Source: Candidatus Hinthialibacter antarcticus (GTDB lineage Bacteria; Hinthialibacterota; Hinthialibacteria; Hinthialibacterales; Hinthialibacteraceae). From it: a stretch of DNA of 64,000 nucleotides. Shown here in pieces: positions 19,035 through 27,343 of the stretch. The stretch is from contig JAVCCE010000072.1 of the NCBI GenBank assembly GCA_030765645.1, positions 62,001 through 126,000 on the forward strand. The letters run 5' to 3'. The translations under genes were made by a program, and so were the position numbers. The notes beneath the pieces were generated by a model that saw nothing but the letters and a program-made list of their open reading frames with translations, searched no databases and had not been told where the DNA came from. The number at the start of each line of letters is the position of its first letter. Position 1 is the stretch's first letter.

Positions 19035-20261
19035 GTGGCGCTTGTTGATCCCGCCCAGTTATCAGAAGAACGCTGTCATTTAGAAGGCTTGGGCCTTCAA
19101 CTGACCAAAGTTGCAGGCGGCGTTGGACTGATTGTTTTGGCGCTGACCTTTGCAGCCGGTTTTGTTACGGGCAATTTGCAGAACGTCTATTTTTCATACC
19201 TGGTGAGTTATGCGTTTTTCTTGAGTATTACGCTTGGCGCCCTGGGTTTTGTCGCCATCCAGCATATTACTCGCGCCGGGTGGAGCATCGTTGTTCGGCG
19301 TATCGCGGAAATTCTCGCGTCGAACGTTGTTCTTTTAGCCGTGTTATTTATTCCAATTCTATTTGGTTTGACATCGCTCTATCATTGGACCGATACGGAA
19401 CACATGATTCATGATCCGATCGTTTCACAAAAACTTCCCTATCTGAATGTTTCTTTTTTCCTGTTTCGCGTAGTGATTTATTTTGTTGTCTGGTGTGGAT
19501 TGGCGCTTTTCTACTTCACAAAATCCAAACAACAAGATCAATCCGGCGATGTCAATCTCTCATTGCAGATGGAAAAAGTCAGCGGAGTCGCGCTTTTTCT
19601 TTTTGCCTTGACGTTGACCTTCGCTTCATTTGATTGGCTGATGTCGCTAGACCCGCATTGGTATAGCACCATGTACGGCGTGTATTATTTTTCTGGAAGC
19701 ATGATCGCGGTCTTCGCTTCGATGAGCGTAATCTCGATCCTGTTGCAAAAAAGCGGTCGGCTTCGCCGGGTGATTACCGTTGAGCATTATCACGATCTCG
19801 GCAAATTCTTATTTGCGTTTACTGTATTCTGGGCGTACATTGCCTTCTCGCAATATATGCTGTACTGGTATGCAAACAAACCAGAAACGACGGGCTGGTA
19901 TTTGATTCGCCAGAGCGGCCAGTGGGGCTATGTTTCTCTCTTCTTGATTTTTGGCCATTTCTTTATTCCCTTCTTTGGTTTACTTTCGCGCAAACCAAAA
20001 CGCCGTCGAAACATTTTATTATTCTGGGCGATTTGGATGTTGGTTGCGCATTGGATTGATATCTATTGGTTGGTCATGCCTGAATTCGCAAAAGCGATTG
20101 GCGTTGTTGATCAAGTCCCGCTTAGCATCTATGACCTGGGCTGCTTGATTGGTATTGGCGGTTTGTATGTTGCTTCGTTCGCGAATTGGGCGCGCGGTAC
20201 GGCTTTAACTCCGATTAAAGACCCGCGTATTGGCGAATCGCTCATGTTTGAAAATGCGTAA
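19035..20261 (+). CDS. actF: Alternative complex III subunit ActF, NrfD-like membrane protein
   Basis: 408 residues starting at GTG 19035 with GAGGAG eight bases upstream. About ten transmembrane helices; paralogous to ActC within ACIII complexes. Recognisable stretches are FASFDWLMSLDPHWYSTMYG and FAFTVFWAYIAFSQYMLYWYAN, both typical of ActF. Its half-channels are thought to take part in proton movement. The gene ends the canonical act block, and the next start follows nine bases on. Confidence 0.94.
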   Translation: MALVDPAQLSEERCHLEGLGLQLTKVAGGVGLIVLALTFAAGFVTGNLQNVYFSYLVSYAFFLSITLGALGFVAIQHITRAGWSIVVRRIAEILASNVVLLAVLFIPILFGLTSLYHWTDTEHMIHDPIVSQKLPYLNVSFFLFRVVIYFVVWCGLALFYFTKSKQQDQSGDVNLSLQMEKVSGVALFLFALTLTFASFDWLMSLDPHWYSTMYGVYYFSGSMIAVFASMSVISILLQKSGRLRRVITVEHYHDLGKFLFAFTVFWAYIAFSQYMLYWYANKPETTGWYLIRQSGQWGYVSLFLIFGHFFIPFFGLLSRKPKRRRNILLFWAIWMLVAHWIDIYWLVMPEFAKAIGVVDQVPLSIYDLGCLIGIGGLYVASFANWARGTALTPIKDPRIGESLMFENA

Positions 20262-20270
20262 GGTGAATCA

Positions 20271-20594
20271 ATGACTGACGTGAACAATACCCATAATGAT
20301 TTGAATATACCGGTGATCTCGATAGTCGCCGTGATTTCTGTGTTATTGACCGCTTTAATCATCATTTTGATTCAGGTTTGGTATTTCAATTATGCCAAAG
20401 CAGAATTTCAACGCAAAGTCGTTCAACAGCCTCATGCGGAATATGAGAGTTTAACAGCCGATCAAATGGAAATTTTGAACGGCTATACTATTGATAAAGA
20501 CAAAGGCGTCTATAAAGTTCCCATCGACGTCGCAATGGACATTATCGTCCGCGAAAGCGTTTCTTCATCGAACTCGACATCCAGTACACGCTAA
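20271..20594 (+). CDS. Small single-pass membrane protein, possible ActG or oxidase accessory
   Basis: 107 residues. One strong transmembrane helix (about 13-38: IPVISIVAVISVLLTALI) is followed by a polar, probably periplasmic domain with ILNGY and VPIDVAMDIIV motifs. There is no haem or metal-binding motif. Position directly after actF and before SCO, and co-direction, suggest a small ACIII subunit or an assembly factor. It is not clearly homologous to a named ActG, so the symbol is withheld. The C-terminus is Ser/Thr-rich. Confidence 0.72.
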   Translation: MTDVNNTHNDLNIPVISIVAVISVLLTALIIILIQVWYFNYAKAEFQRKVVQQPHAEYESLTADQMEILNGYTIDKDKGVYKVPIDVAMDIIVRESVSSSNSTSSTR

Positions 20595-20676
20595 AAACAG
20601 GTTCTGCTTTCCGAAACGCCATCGGGTTCAGTCGTTTGAATCGGGGGAGATGGTTTTCGTAAACAGGGGGTGAAGT

Positions 20677-21564
20677 ATGAAATCTATGAAACGATTATTG
20701 TCGATTCAACTCTGCGTATTTATGTTGGCGTTGCTCACGCTTTTCGTGACGCCGGTTGGCGCTGTTGTCAGCGAGACAGGCGTCGGCGAAAACAGCGACC
20801 CGCTTCCCGCTGAATTAGAAGGCGTCGGGATTACCGAAAAACTGGAAGCGCCGCTTCCTCTGCAATTGGAATTTAAAGACGAAAACGATAATACGGTTCA
20901 GCTGGAGCAATATTTCAAAAACGACAAGCCGGTCATATTGACCTTAGTCTATTACCGGTGCCCGATGCTTTGCGGTTTGGTTTTGAACGGACTGCTTGAA
21001 TCCATGCAGGAAATTTCGCTGAATGTTGGCGAAGATTTCGAAATCGTAACCGTGAGTATTGATCCGCTTGAAACGCCTAAATTGGCCAAGATCAAAAAGC
21101 AAAGTTACATAAAAGAATTTGGAAAACCCGAAGCCGCACCGGGATGGCATTTTTTATCAGGAAAAGAAAAAAACATTCGGACGTTAGCGGATTCCGTCGG
21201 ATTCGGCTACAAATGGATTGAGCGCCGCAAGGAATTTGCGCACGGCGCCGCGATTATGATTATAACGCCTGATGGGCGGGTTTCTCGTTATCTGGGCGGG
21301 ATCGAATATGAACCGAAGACTTTGCGCTTGTCGCTGGTCGAAGCGTCAGAAGGAAAAATTGGTACTATGGTTGACCAGTTTTTTCTCTCTTGTTTCCATT
21401 ACGATCCAGATGCAGGCGCCTACTCCGTCGCCGCAATGGGCGTGATGAGGCTCGGCGGCGGCTTGGTCGCGTGTTCGCTGGGCGTGATGTTGATCGTGTT
21501 CTGGTCGCGTGAAATGAAAAACCGCAAAGCGCAAACGGCAAAGCCGATTGAAGGAAATTCATAA
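20677..21564 (+). CDS. sco: SCO1/SenC-family copper chaperone with C-terminal membrane anchor
   Basis: 295 residues. The signal peptide is at about 1-27. The thioredoxin-like domain carries the copper-binding CPMLC (CxxxC) in YYRCPMLCG, and the third ligand His is in FAHGAAIMIITPDG. A C-terminal transmembrane helix (about 250-280) is less usual than the N-terminal anchor of classical Sco. It would deliver Cu to the CuA site of CoxB, whose gene starts in the stop codon of this one (TAATG). A thiol-redox role is the alternative. Confidence 0.93.
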   Translation: MKSMKRLLSIQLCVFMLALLTLFVTPVGAVVSETGVGENSDPLPAELEGVGITEKLEAPLPLQLEFKDENDNTVQLEQYFKNDKPVILTLVYYRCPMLCGLVLNGLLESMQEISLNVGEDFEIVTVSIDPLETPKLAKIKKQSYIKEFGKPEAAPGWHFLSGKEKNIRTLADSVGFGYKWIERRKEFAHGAAIMIITPDGRVSRYLGGIEYEPKTLRLSLVEASEGKIGTMVDQFFLSCFHYDPDAGAYSVAAMGVMRLGGGLVACSLGVMLIVFWSREMKNRKAQTAKPIEGNS

Positions 21565-22544
21565 TGATCAATGGTCTATTGAACGAGGTGCTAATTCAGG
21601 CTCAAAGCGGCGGGACATTTTGGATGCCGCCACAGGCTTCCACCATGGCAGGCGGCGTGGACGTTGTATTCTACTACATCTATTGGCTCAGCGTGTTCTT
21701 TTTCGTCGGCATCGTTTTTTGCATGACGTTATTCGTTGTTCTCTACCGTCGGCGCGAAGGGCATAAAGAACAACAAACCGCGTCGCATAGCACTGCGCTT
21801 GAAGTGACGTGGAGCGTGATTCCCTTCATTCTCGTCATCATCATGTTTTATATGGGCTTTCAGGCCTATGTTGACATGAGAACACCGCCGCAGAACTCCT
21901 ACCGGATTCTCGTTATCGGGCAAAAGTGGAACTGGAATTTTCAATATCCCAACGGATACATCGACGGCGATTTGCATGCGCCGATTGAGACTCCGGTTGA
22001 GCTGGTCATCACCTCGGACGACGTAACCCATAGCGTTTATATTCCTGCCTTTCGGTTGAAGATGGATGCGGTTCCCGGGCGTTATAACAACGTCTGGTTC
22101 CAGGCGACACAGGCTGGTGAGTATCCATTATTTTGCGCAGAATATTGCGGAACGGACCACTCGAATATGATCTCAACCGTATTTGTTCATGAAAAAGGCG
22201 ACTTTGAAGTGTGGCTCGAAGACGCGTCAAATTTTGTTGACCGTATGCCGCCTGCTGAGGCAGGTGAAAGACTTTACAAAATTCGTGGATGCGCACAGTG
22301 CCACTCCATTGACGGTACTGCCAACGATGGCCCGACATTCAAAAACATCTGGGGAAAAACGGAGCCATTGCGAGATGGTTCAAGCGTTGTGGTCGATGAG
22401 AATTACGTTCGCGAATCTCTCATGGATCCCAATGCGAAAATCCGCAAGGGATTTGACGCAATCATGCCGACATACCAAGGCAAGTTAAAAGATAAAGAAA
22501 TTACAGCGATCATCGAATTCATTAAAACATTGAAGGACGAGTAA
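21564..22544 (+). CDS. coxB: Cytochrome c oxidase subunit II fused to cytochrome c (caa3 type)
   Basis: 326 residues. Two N-terminal transmembrane helices (about 35-60 and 80-100) are followed by the periplasmic cupredoxin domain. The CuA site [12 protein letters not shown] lies at about residues 191-202, with further His in [12 protein letters not shown]-terminal cytochrome c domain has CAQCH at 243-247 and a likely Met ligand in [10 protein letters not shown]. The fusion defines a caa3 oxidase, which can take electrons directly from ACIII. It overlaps sco by one base and precedes coxA by two. Confidence 0.96.
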   Translation: MINGLLNEVLIQAQSGGTFWMPPQASTMAGGVDVVFYYIYWLSVFFFVGIVFCMTLFVVLYRRREGHKEQQTASHSTALEVTWSVIPFILVIIMFYMGFQAYVDMRTPPQNSYRILVIGQKWNWNFQYPNGYIDGDLHAPIETPVELVITSDDVTHSVYIPAFRLKMDAVPGRYNNVWFQATQAGEYPLFCAEYCGTDHSNMISTVFVHEKGDFEVWLEDASNFVDRMPPAEAGERLYKIRGCAQCHSIDGTANDGPTFKNIWGKTEPLRDGSSVVVDENYVRESLMDPNAKIRKGFDAIMPTYQGKLKDKEITAIIEFIKTLKDE

Positions 22545-22546
22545 CA

Positions 22547-24226
22547 ATGGTTACAACGACCTTGCCACCATCCGCCAATCCGTCAGAGCCAGTTCACGGC
22601 GATAATTATATCACGCACAGTAAAGGTATCATGTCGTGGTTGGTTACGCTCGATCACAAGCGAATTGCTGTTCTCTATCTGATTTCGATTTTATCGACAT
22701 TTTTCTTAGGCGGCGTGTTCGCCTTGTTGGTGCGGACGGAATTGATTACCGCCGGCCCCACCATGATGGACGCGAATACCTATAACAAAATGTTTACGCT
22801 GCACGGCATCATCATGACCTTTATGGTGATTATTCCCGGCATTCCTGCGGTGTTCGGCAATTTCGCCTTACCGCTAATGTTGGGCGCAAAAGACGTCGCG
22901 TTTCCCCGATTGAATTTAGCCAGTTGGTATTTTTATGTCGTTGGCGCCATTTTCGCGGTAATCGCAATTGTCATGGGCGGCGTTGATACCGGGTGGACGT
23001 TCTATACCCCATATAGTACGACAACATCGACTGCTGTGATTCCAGTGACTGTGGCTGCATTCATACTTGGATTTAGCTCGATTTTCACCGGATTAAACTT
23101 CATTGTCACCATTCACATGCTACGGCCTCCTGGAATGGGTTGGTTCAAGATGCCGCTATTTTTATGGGCGCTTTATGGAACTGCGTTGATCCAGGTCTTA
23201 GCGACGCCAGTGGTCGGCATCACCATTTTACTTTTAATTATTGAGCGATTATTGGGCGTTGGTATTTTTGATCCATCGCTGGGCGGCGACCCGGTTCTTT
23301 ATCAGCACTTCTTCTGGTTCTATTCGCACCCGGCGGTTTATATCATGATCTTACCGGCGATGGGCGTTATCAGCGAATTGATTCCGACGTTCAGCCGCAA
23401 ACACATTTTTGGATACAATTTTATTGTATACAGCAGTTTAGCCATTGCGATTCTTGGCTTCCTGGTTTGGGGACACCACATGTTTACCAGCGGGCAGTCA
23501 GTTCTAGCGAGTTTTATATTCAGCCTACTTACGTTTAGCGTGTCGATTCCCTCAGCAATCAAGGTGTTTAACTGGCTTGCGACCATGTACAAAGGGTCAA
23601 TCAGCCTGCAAACGCCGATGTGCTATGCGCTGATGTTTATATTTATCTTTGGCATCGGCGGATTGACGGGATTGTTTCTGGCGACGCTCGCGACCGACGT
23701 TCACTTACATGATACTTACTTCGTGGTTGCTCACTTCCACTATGTTATGGTGGGCGCCATGATCGCTTTTGTCGGCGCTATTCATTACTGGTGGCCCAAA
23801 ATGTTCGGTGTGATGTATAGCGATTTGATGGGGCGCATCGCCGCGTTTTTGATGTTCGTCGGTTTTAATTTGACCTTCTTCCCTCAATTTGTGATGGGAA
23901 GCCACGGAATGCCGCGCCGCTATTATAACTATCTTGACGTTTTCTGGATTTATCATTTCTTATCAACACTTGGTTCATATTTAATGGCCATTTCATTTTT
24001 CATGGTCGCTGGCTATCTCGTTCACTCTTTGTTTAGAGGCAAAAAGGCGCCTGACAATCCGTGGGGGGCCGCAACATTAGACTGGCAAACCAGTACGCCT
24101 CCGATTCATGAGAACTTTAAAGAAACGCCAACTGCATCCGATCCATACGATTATTCGGATTGGGAGTATGACGCAAAAATCGAAGGCTTCGTAAAGAAAA
24201 GCGCGGCGGCGGGCTCGTCCGCATAA
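22547..24226 (+). CDS. coxA: Cytochrome c oxidase subunit I, A2-type
   Basis: 559 residues and about 12 transmembrane helices. It reduces O2 at the haem a3-CuB centre while pumping protons. Ligands visible: H86 for haem a, H261 (CuB, cross-linked to Y265 in YSHPAVY), H310-H311 (CuB), H396 for haem a3 and H398 for haem a (VVAHFHYVM). The YS motif at 259-260 in place of the D-channel Glu marks the A2 subfamily seen in Thermus and Rhodothermus caa3 enzymes. The C-terminal tail is polar and cytoplasmic. Core gene of the oxidase operon. Confidence 0.97.
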   Translation: MVTTTLPPSANPSEPVHGDNYITHSKGIMSWLVTLDHKRIAVLYLISILSTFFLGGVFALLVRTELITAGPTMMDANTYNKMFTLHGIIMTFMVIIPGIPAVFGNFALPLMLGAKDVAFPRLNLASWYFYVVGAIFAVIAIVMGGVDTGWTFYTPYSTTTSTAVIPVTVAAFILGFSSIFTGLNFIVTIHMLRPPGMGWFKMPLFLWALYGTALIQVLATPVVGITILLLIIERLLGVGIFDPSLGGDPVLYQHFFWFYSHPAVYIMILPAMGVISELIPTFSRKHIFGYNFIVYSSLAIAILGFLVWGHHMFTSGQSVLASFIFSLLTFSVSIPSAIKVFNWLATMYKGSISLQTPMCYALMFIFIFGIGGLTGLFLATLATDVHLHDTYFVVAHFHYVMVGAMIAFVGAIHYWWPKMFGVMYSDLMGRIAAFLMFVGFNLTFFPQFVMGSHGMPRRYYNYLDVFWIYHFLSTLGSYLMAISFFMVAGYLVHSLFRGKKAPDNPWGAATLDWQTSTPPIHENFKETPTASDPYDYSDWEYDAKIEGFVKKSAAAGSSA

Positions 24227-24246
24227 CCCCGTACTGAGGAAGAACA

Positions 24247-25179
24247 ATGACGCAATCAGCCGTCGAAGAACAAAAAAAAGATCACGGCGAGCACGAACAC
24301 GATCACAATCCGTATCTGGCGCATCACTTTGATACGGAGGAGCAGCAGTTTGATTCTGGCAAGTTAGGGATGTGGTTGTTCCTGGCGACGGAAATCCTGC
24401 TGTTCAGCGGCTTGTTCTGTGCGTATGCGGTGTATCGCGCCAACCATCCAGAAATATTTATCTACGCGCATCAGTTTCTTGATAAATTCTGGGGCGGTCT
24501 TAATACGGTGATTCTGATCTTCAGCAGTTTCACTATGGCGTGGGCGGTGCGTTGCGCACAGCTCAATCAGCGAAAACTGTTGATTGCGAATTTGATTATT
24601 ACTCTGCTCTGCGCTTGCGGATTTCTCGGCGTAAAGTTTATTGAATATCAACACAAATGGCACGACGGCCTGTTGTGGGGGACGCATTACAATCCCGTCG
24701 AACACGGCGCACATGAGGCCGAAGACGGTGAAGGCGCCCACGGCGCAGATGCCGAACACGCAGATGTTGTAGCGCATACGGATGAAATTTCGATAACAGA
24801 AGATTCGCACACAGAAGAACCTACACAAGAAGCCGAAACCGCAGCGGGAGATAGTGAGGGCTTTAAAATAGAGCACTCTAAAATTCCTGACGCGCCCCAA
24901 GGCCCTGCCGGATTAGCGAAGGTCGAAACGGGCGGACATTATGTCGATCATTCGCCGAAAAACGTCCATATCTTTTTCGGCATCTACTTCGCCATGACAG
25001 GATTACACGGCGTTCACGTTCTGGCGGGAATGGCGGCGATCGGTTGGATCTTACGCCGCTCAATTCGCGGCGATTTCAACGAGAAAAACTATCTCGCCGT
25101 AGATTGCGTCGGCTTATACTGGCACGTCGTCGACTTGGTTTGGATTTATTTGTTCCCGCTTTTGTACCTGATTCACTGA
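24247..25179 (+). CDS. coxC: Cytochrome c oxidase subunit III with a long His/acid-rich insertion
   Basis: 310 residues, longer than the usual subunit III of this operon type (about 200). The fold parts are present: GKLGMWLFLATEILLFSGLF near 38, VILIFSSFTMAWAV, GIYFAMTGLHGVHVLAG near 245 and the final YWHVVDLVWIYLFPLLYL. Between the third helix and the HGVHV helix, residues 146-236 form a hydrophilic insert rich in His, Glu, Asp and Ala. The N-terminus is His-rich too (DHGEHEHDH). The insert is in frame with no sign of a frameshift and may bind metal. A short intergenic spacer leads to coxD. Confidence 0.94.
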   Translation: MTQSAVEEQKKDHGEHEHDHNPYLAHHFDTEEQQFDSGKLGMWLFLATEILLFSGLFCAYAVYRANHPEIFIYAHQFLDKFWGGLNTVILIFSSFTMAWAVRCAQLNQRKLLIANLIITLLCACGFLGVKFIEYQHKWHDGLLWGTHYNPVEHGAHEAEDGEGAHGADAEHADVVAHTDEISITEDSHTEEPTQEAETAAGDSEGFKIEHSKIPDAPQGPAGLAKVETGGHYVDHSPKNVHIFFGIYFAMTGLHGVHVLAGMAAIGWILRRSIRGDFNEKNYLAVDCVGLYWHVVDLVWIYLFPLLYLIH

Positions 25180-25208
25180 TCGAACATGGTCAGTAAGGAG
25201 ACCGAAAC

Positions 25209-25553
25209 ATGAGCAGTTCTTCTCACAATCATAACGAACCTCACGCTGCCCCTTTATGGATATTGGCGGCGGTTTGCATCACGCTGATGATCTTGACCTA
25301 CCTGACGGTCTCAGCGACCTATGTTGATCTTGGCAGTGAAGGCAACCTGTTTTTAGCGATGGGGATTGCAACCCTGAAAGCCTCGCTGGTGGTGTTGTTT
25401 TTTATGCACCTGTTCTGGGACAAGCCCGTCAATTCGTTTGTCTTTATCGCGTCGCTGGTTTTTGTTACGTTATTTCTTGTATTTGCGCTGATGGATACGC
25501 TACAATATCAACCGAACATGATTGAAAACTACGCGCCAATGATTAACAAATAA
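25209..25553 (+). CDS. coxD: Cytochrome c oxidase subunit IV, prokaryotic type
   Basis: 114 residues with three transmembrane helices (about 16-36, 48-72 and 80-100). The KASLVVLFFMHL motif in the second helix is typical of the bacterial subunit IV family. A short His-rich N-terminus (SSHNHNEPHAAP) precedes it. It is a small structural subunit of the caa3 enzyme. GGAGACC lies upstream of the ATG, and its stop is two bases before the next gene. Confidence 0.92.
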   Translation: MSSSSHNHNEPHAAPLWILAAVCITLMILTYLTVSATYVDLGSEGNLFLAMGIATLKASLVVLFFMHLFWDKPVNSFVFIASLVFVTLFLVFALMDTLQYQPNMIENYAPMINK

Positions 25554-25555
25554 TC

Positions 25556-26167
25556 ATGGATGAAAACGAACCTGCATCAACATTGAACTCTTCATCGCTC
25601 GACCCGAAAGCGCAAGCGATCCCCGGCGCTGGAAAACTCGGCATGATTATCTTTATGGCGTCGCTGTCGATGTTGTTCGTCGCCAGCATTATGGGGCTGG
25701 TCGTTATCCGGCTCCGCGCTGAAGTCTGGCCTCCGCCCGGTTCCCCCAGCCTGCCCCAAACACTGTGGCTCAGCACGATCATTATTATTGCATGCAGCAT
25801 CGCGATTCAGGCGGCGATTCAATACGCTCGCGCTGGCGCCATGAAGCAGATGAAACTAGCGTTGACCGCGACCTTTGCGTTGGGCTTATTGTTTTTAGCC
25901 GCGCAAAGTTTTAATTGGTTTCGCTTGCTGATCGCTGATTTCAAAATGGTCAACAATTTGTACTTGTTTTTGTTTTATATGCTGACCGGACTTCACGCGG
26001 CGCATGTCATCGGCGGGCTGATAATGATGGCGTTTGTGCTGACATCCGCATACAGAAACAAATATACGCAAGCGAACCATGCAGGCGTTGAATATAGCGC
26101 CATGTATTGGCACTTCCTCGACGGCGTCTGGATCATTTTATTTATGATTCTGTTAATGGTCAGCTAA
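25556..26167 (+). CDS. Second haem-copper oxidase subunit III
   Basis: 203 residues with five transmembrane helices. GKLGMIIFMASLSMLFVA, FYMLTGLHAAHVIGG and YWHFLDGVWIILFMILL identify the CoxC/CyoC family. It is a second subunit III in one operon, shorter than the coxC at 24247 and without its insertion. Similar tandem subunit III genes occur beside caa3 operons in several phyla. It may replace or complement the first copy in the complex. The last gene of the respiratory operon. Confidence 0.91.
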   Translation: MDENEPASTLNSSSLDPKAQAIPGAGKLGMIIFMASLSMLFVASIMGLVVIRLRAEVWPPPGSPSLPQTLWLSTIIIIACSIAIQAAIQYARAGAMKQMKLALTATFALGLLFLAAQSFNWFRLLIADFKMVNNLYLFLFYMLTGLHAAHVIGGLIMMAFVLTSAYRNKYTQANHAGVEYSAMYWHFLDGVWIILFMILLMVS

Positions 26168-26172
26168 AATCA

Positions 26173-26202
26173 AACCCCGGCAAGAGATATCTCACCGGGG
26201 TT
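26173..26202 (+). terminator. Hairpin ending the respiratory operon
   Basis: AACCCCGG (26173-26180) pairs with CCGGGGTT (26195-26202), with a self-complementary GAGATATCTC inside. Only a short T-rich stretch follows, so termination strength is uncertain. It could also act for the convergent gene. Confidence 0.65.
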
Positions 26203-26226
26203 ATCATTTCAATAGAATATTCTAAA

Positions 26227-27147
26227 TTACGAAAACGATTTTCTAAGCAGTTCTACGCTTTTGGAAACGCCAGTATCGGCGCTTTCCTTCCCTTCAAACT
26301 CAATTGAGACGTATCCGTTATAGTCCACCGCTTTTAAGATAGACGCGACGCGGTCGTAGTCGATATTCAGTGTGTACCACTCGCCGCCGCCGTAGTAGGT
26401 TTTTGCCTGAACGAACGACACGTACGGAGCCACTTGAGCGAGCTTGTCGTAAGGATTTTCGAGGAAATTGCCAGTGTCCATCATCAACGTCAGCCAAGGC
26501 GAATCGACGCCGTTAAAAATGCGCAACATGCCTTCCGGCGTTCGCGAAAGTCCCCAGTGGTTTTCGAGGGCGAGCAAAACGCCGCATTCTTCCGCTTTGG
26601 GCAAGCATTGTTCGATGGAATCAATGCACCATTTGAACGCGTCGTCCTCGCCATAGCCGTCGAGCGGCGGTTCGAGTCCACGCGCCGCCATCAGGTCGTC
26701 AAACGATTTGATGGTTCCCCACCGGCCTGAATTCAGGCGGATACAGGGGATGCCCATCGCGTAGGCGAGTTCGATGCAATGTTTGGTATGTTCGATATGT
26801 TTCTTGCGTTCTTCGGCGTCGGGAGAGACGAAATCCTGGTGGATGGACAGACAGATTAAGTCGATTCCATTTTGGAACGCGTGTTTTTTGATCTTCTGCA
26901 TATAGGCGTTGTCTTCGCTTTGCATCTGGCGATGGAGCACGTCGACGCCTTCGACGCCCAGTTCCGCCGCCCGGTCGATAACCGATTCGATGGGATACTT
27001 TGTCTTGGTAAAATGCCAATACGAGTAGCTCGAAATGCTGAGTTTGATTCGTTGTTTTTGCGCGGCTTGGGCAATGGATTGAGGCGCGAGTGAGGCGGCT
27101 CCAAGCGCCGCCGCAGAAGTGATTAATGACCGCCGATTGATATTCAT
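26227..27147 (-). CDS. Exported sugar phosphate isomerase/epimerase-like TIM-barrel protein
   Basis: 306 residues. The N-terminus NINRRSLITSAAAL is a twin-arginine-like signal ending near AQA. The xylose-isomerase-like barrel is seen in ISSYSYWHF, the strand ends VEGVDVLH and CLSIHQDFV, LALENHWG near 195 and LMMDTGNF near 220 (metal-binding Glu and Asp), and YVSIEFEG near the end. Members isomerise or epimerise sugars or inositols; the substrate is not predictable. GAGG lies before the ATG. It is divergent from the secreted protein at 27344. Confidence 0.85.
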   Translation of the reverse strand: MNINRRSLITSAAALGAASLAPQSIAQAAQKQRIKLSISSYSYWHFTKTKYPIESVIDRAAELGVEGVDVLHRQMQSEDNAYMQKIKKHAFQNGIDLICLSIHQDFVSPDAEERKKHIEHTKHCIELAYAMGIPCIRLNSGRWGTIKSFDDLMAARGLEPPLDGYGEDDAFKWCIDSIEQCLPKAEECGVLLALENHWGLSRTPEGMLRIFNGVDSPWLTLMMDTGNFLENPYDKLAQVAPYVSFVQAKTYYGGGEWYTLNIDYDRVASILKAVDYNGYVSIEFEGKESADTGVSKSVELLRKSFS

Positions 27148-27195
27148 TTTGTTACCTCAAAATAATGTGAGTTCTATTGAATAAAATTTTCATTG

Positions 27196-27207
27196 TAGTA
27201 TATACTA
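27196..27207. promoter_or_regulatory. Perfect 12-base palindrome, possible operator
   Basis: TAGTATATACTA is self-complementary over 12 bases, 49 bases upstream of the leftward epimerase start and in the shared promoter region with the gene at 27344. A regulator site is possible; the AT-rich setting also makes chance plausible. Confidence 0.35.
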
Positions 27208-27281
27208 ATCTAGCATTTATTGCTAATCATAAGAAAAGGTGTTTACGACTGGAGGTGAGACAGGGGCTTTTCGATTTTGCA

Positions 27282-27301
27282 AATTCAATTTTATTTGAAT
27301 T
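27282..27301. promoter_or_regulatory. Inverted repeat upstream of the secreted protein gene
   Basis: AATTCAA (27282-27288) and TTGAATT (27295-27301) are perfect 7-base arms separated by six bases, 43 bases before the ATG at 27344. It could be an operator or a hairpin in the leader. Confidence 0.35.
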
Positions 27302-27343
27302 GCCAAAGAGTGTTTAAACTTTAAATCCATTAGGAGACCACTT

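Noticed and set aside
24364-24900. 178-residue minus-strand frame
   Set aside because: It lies wholly inside coxC, has no family features or ribosome-binding site, and arises from the codon bias of the insertion.
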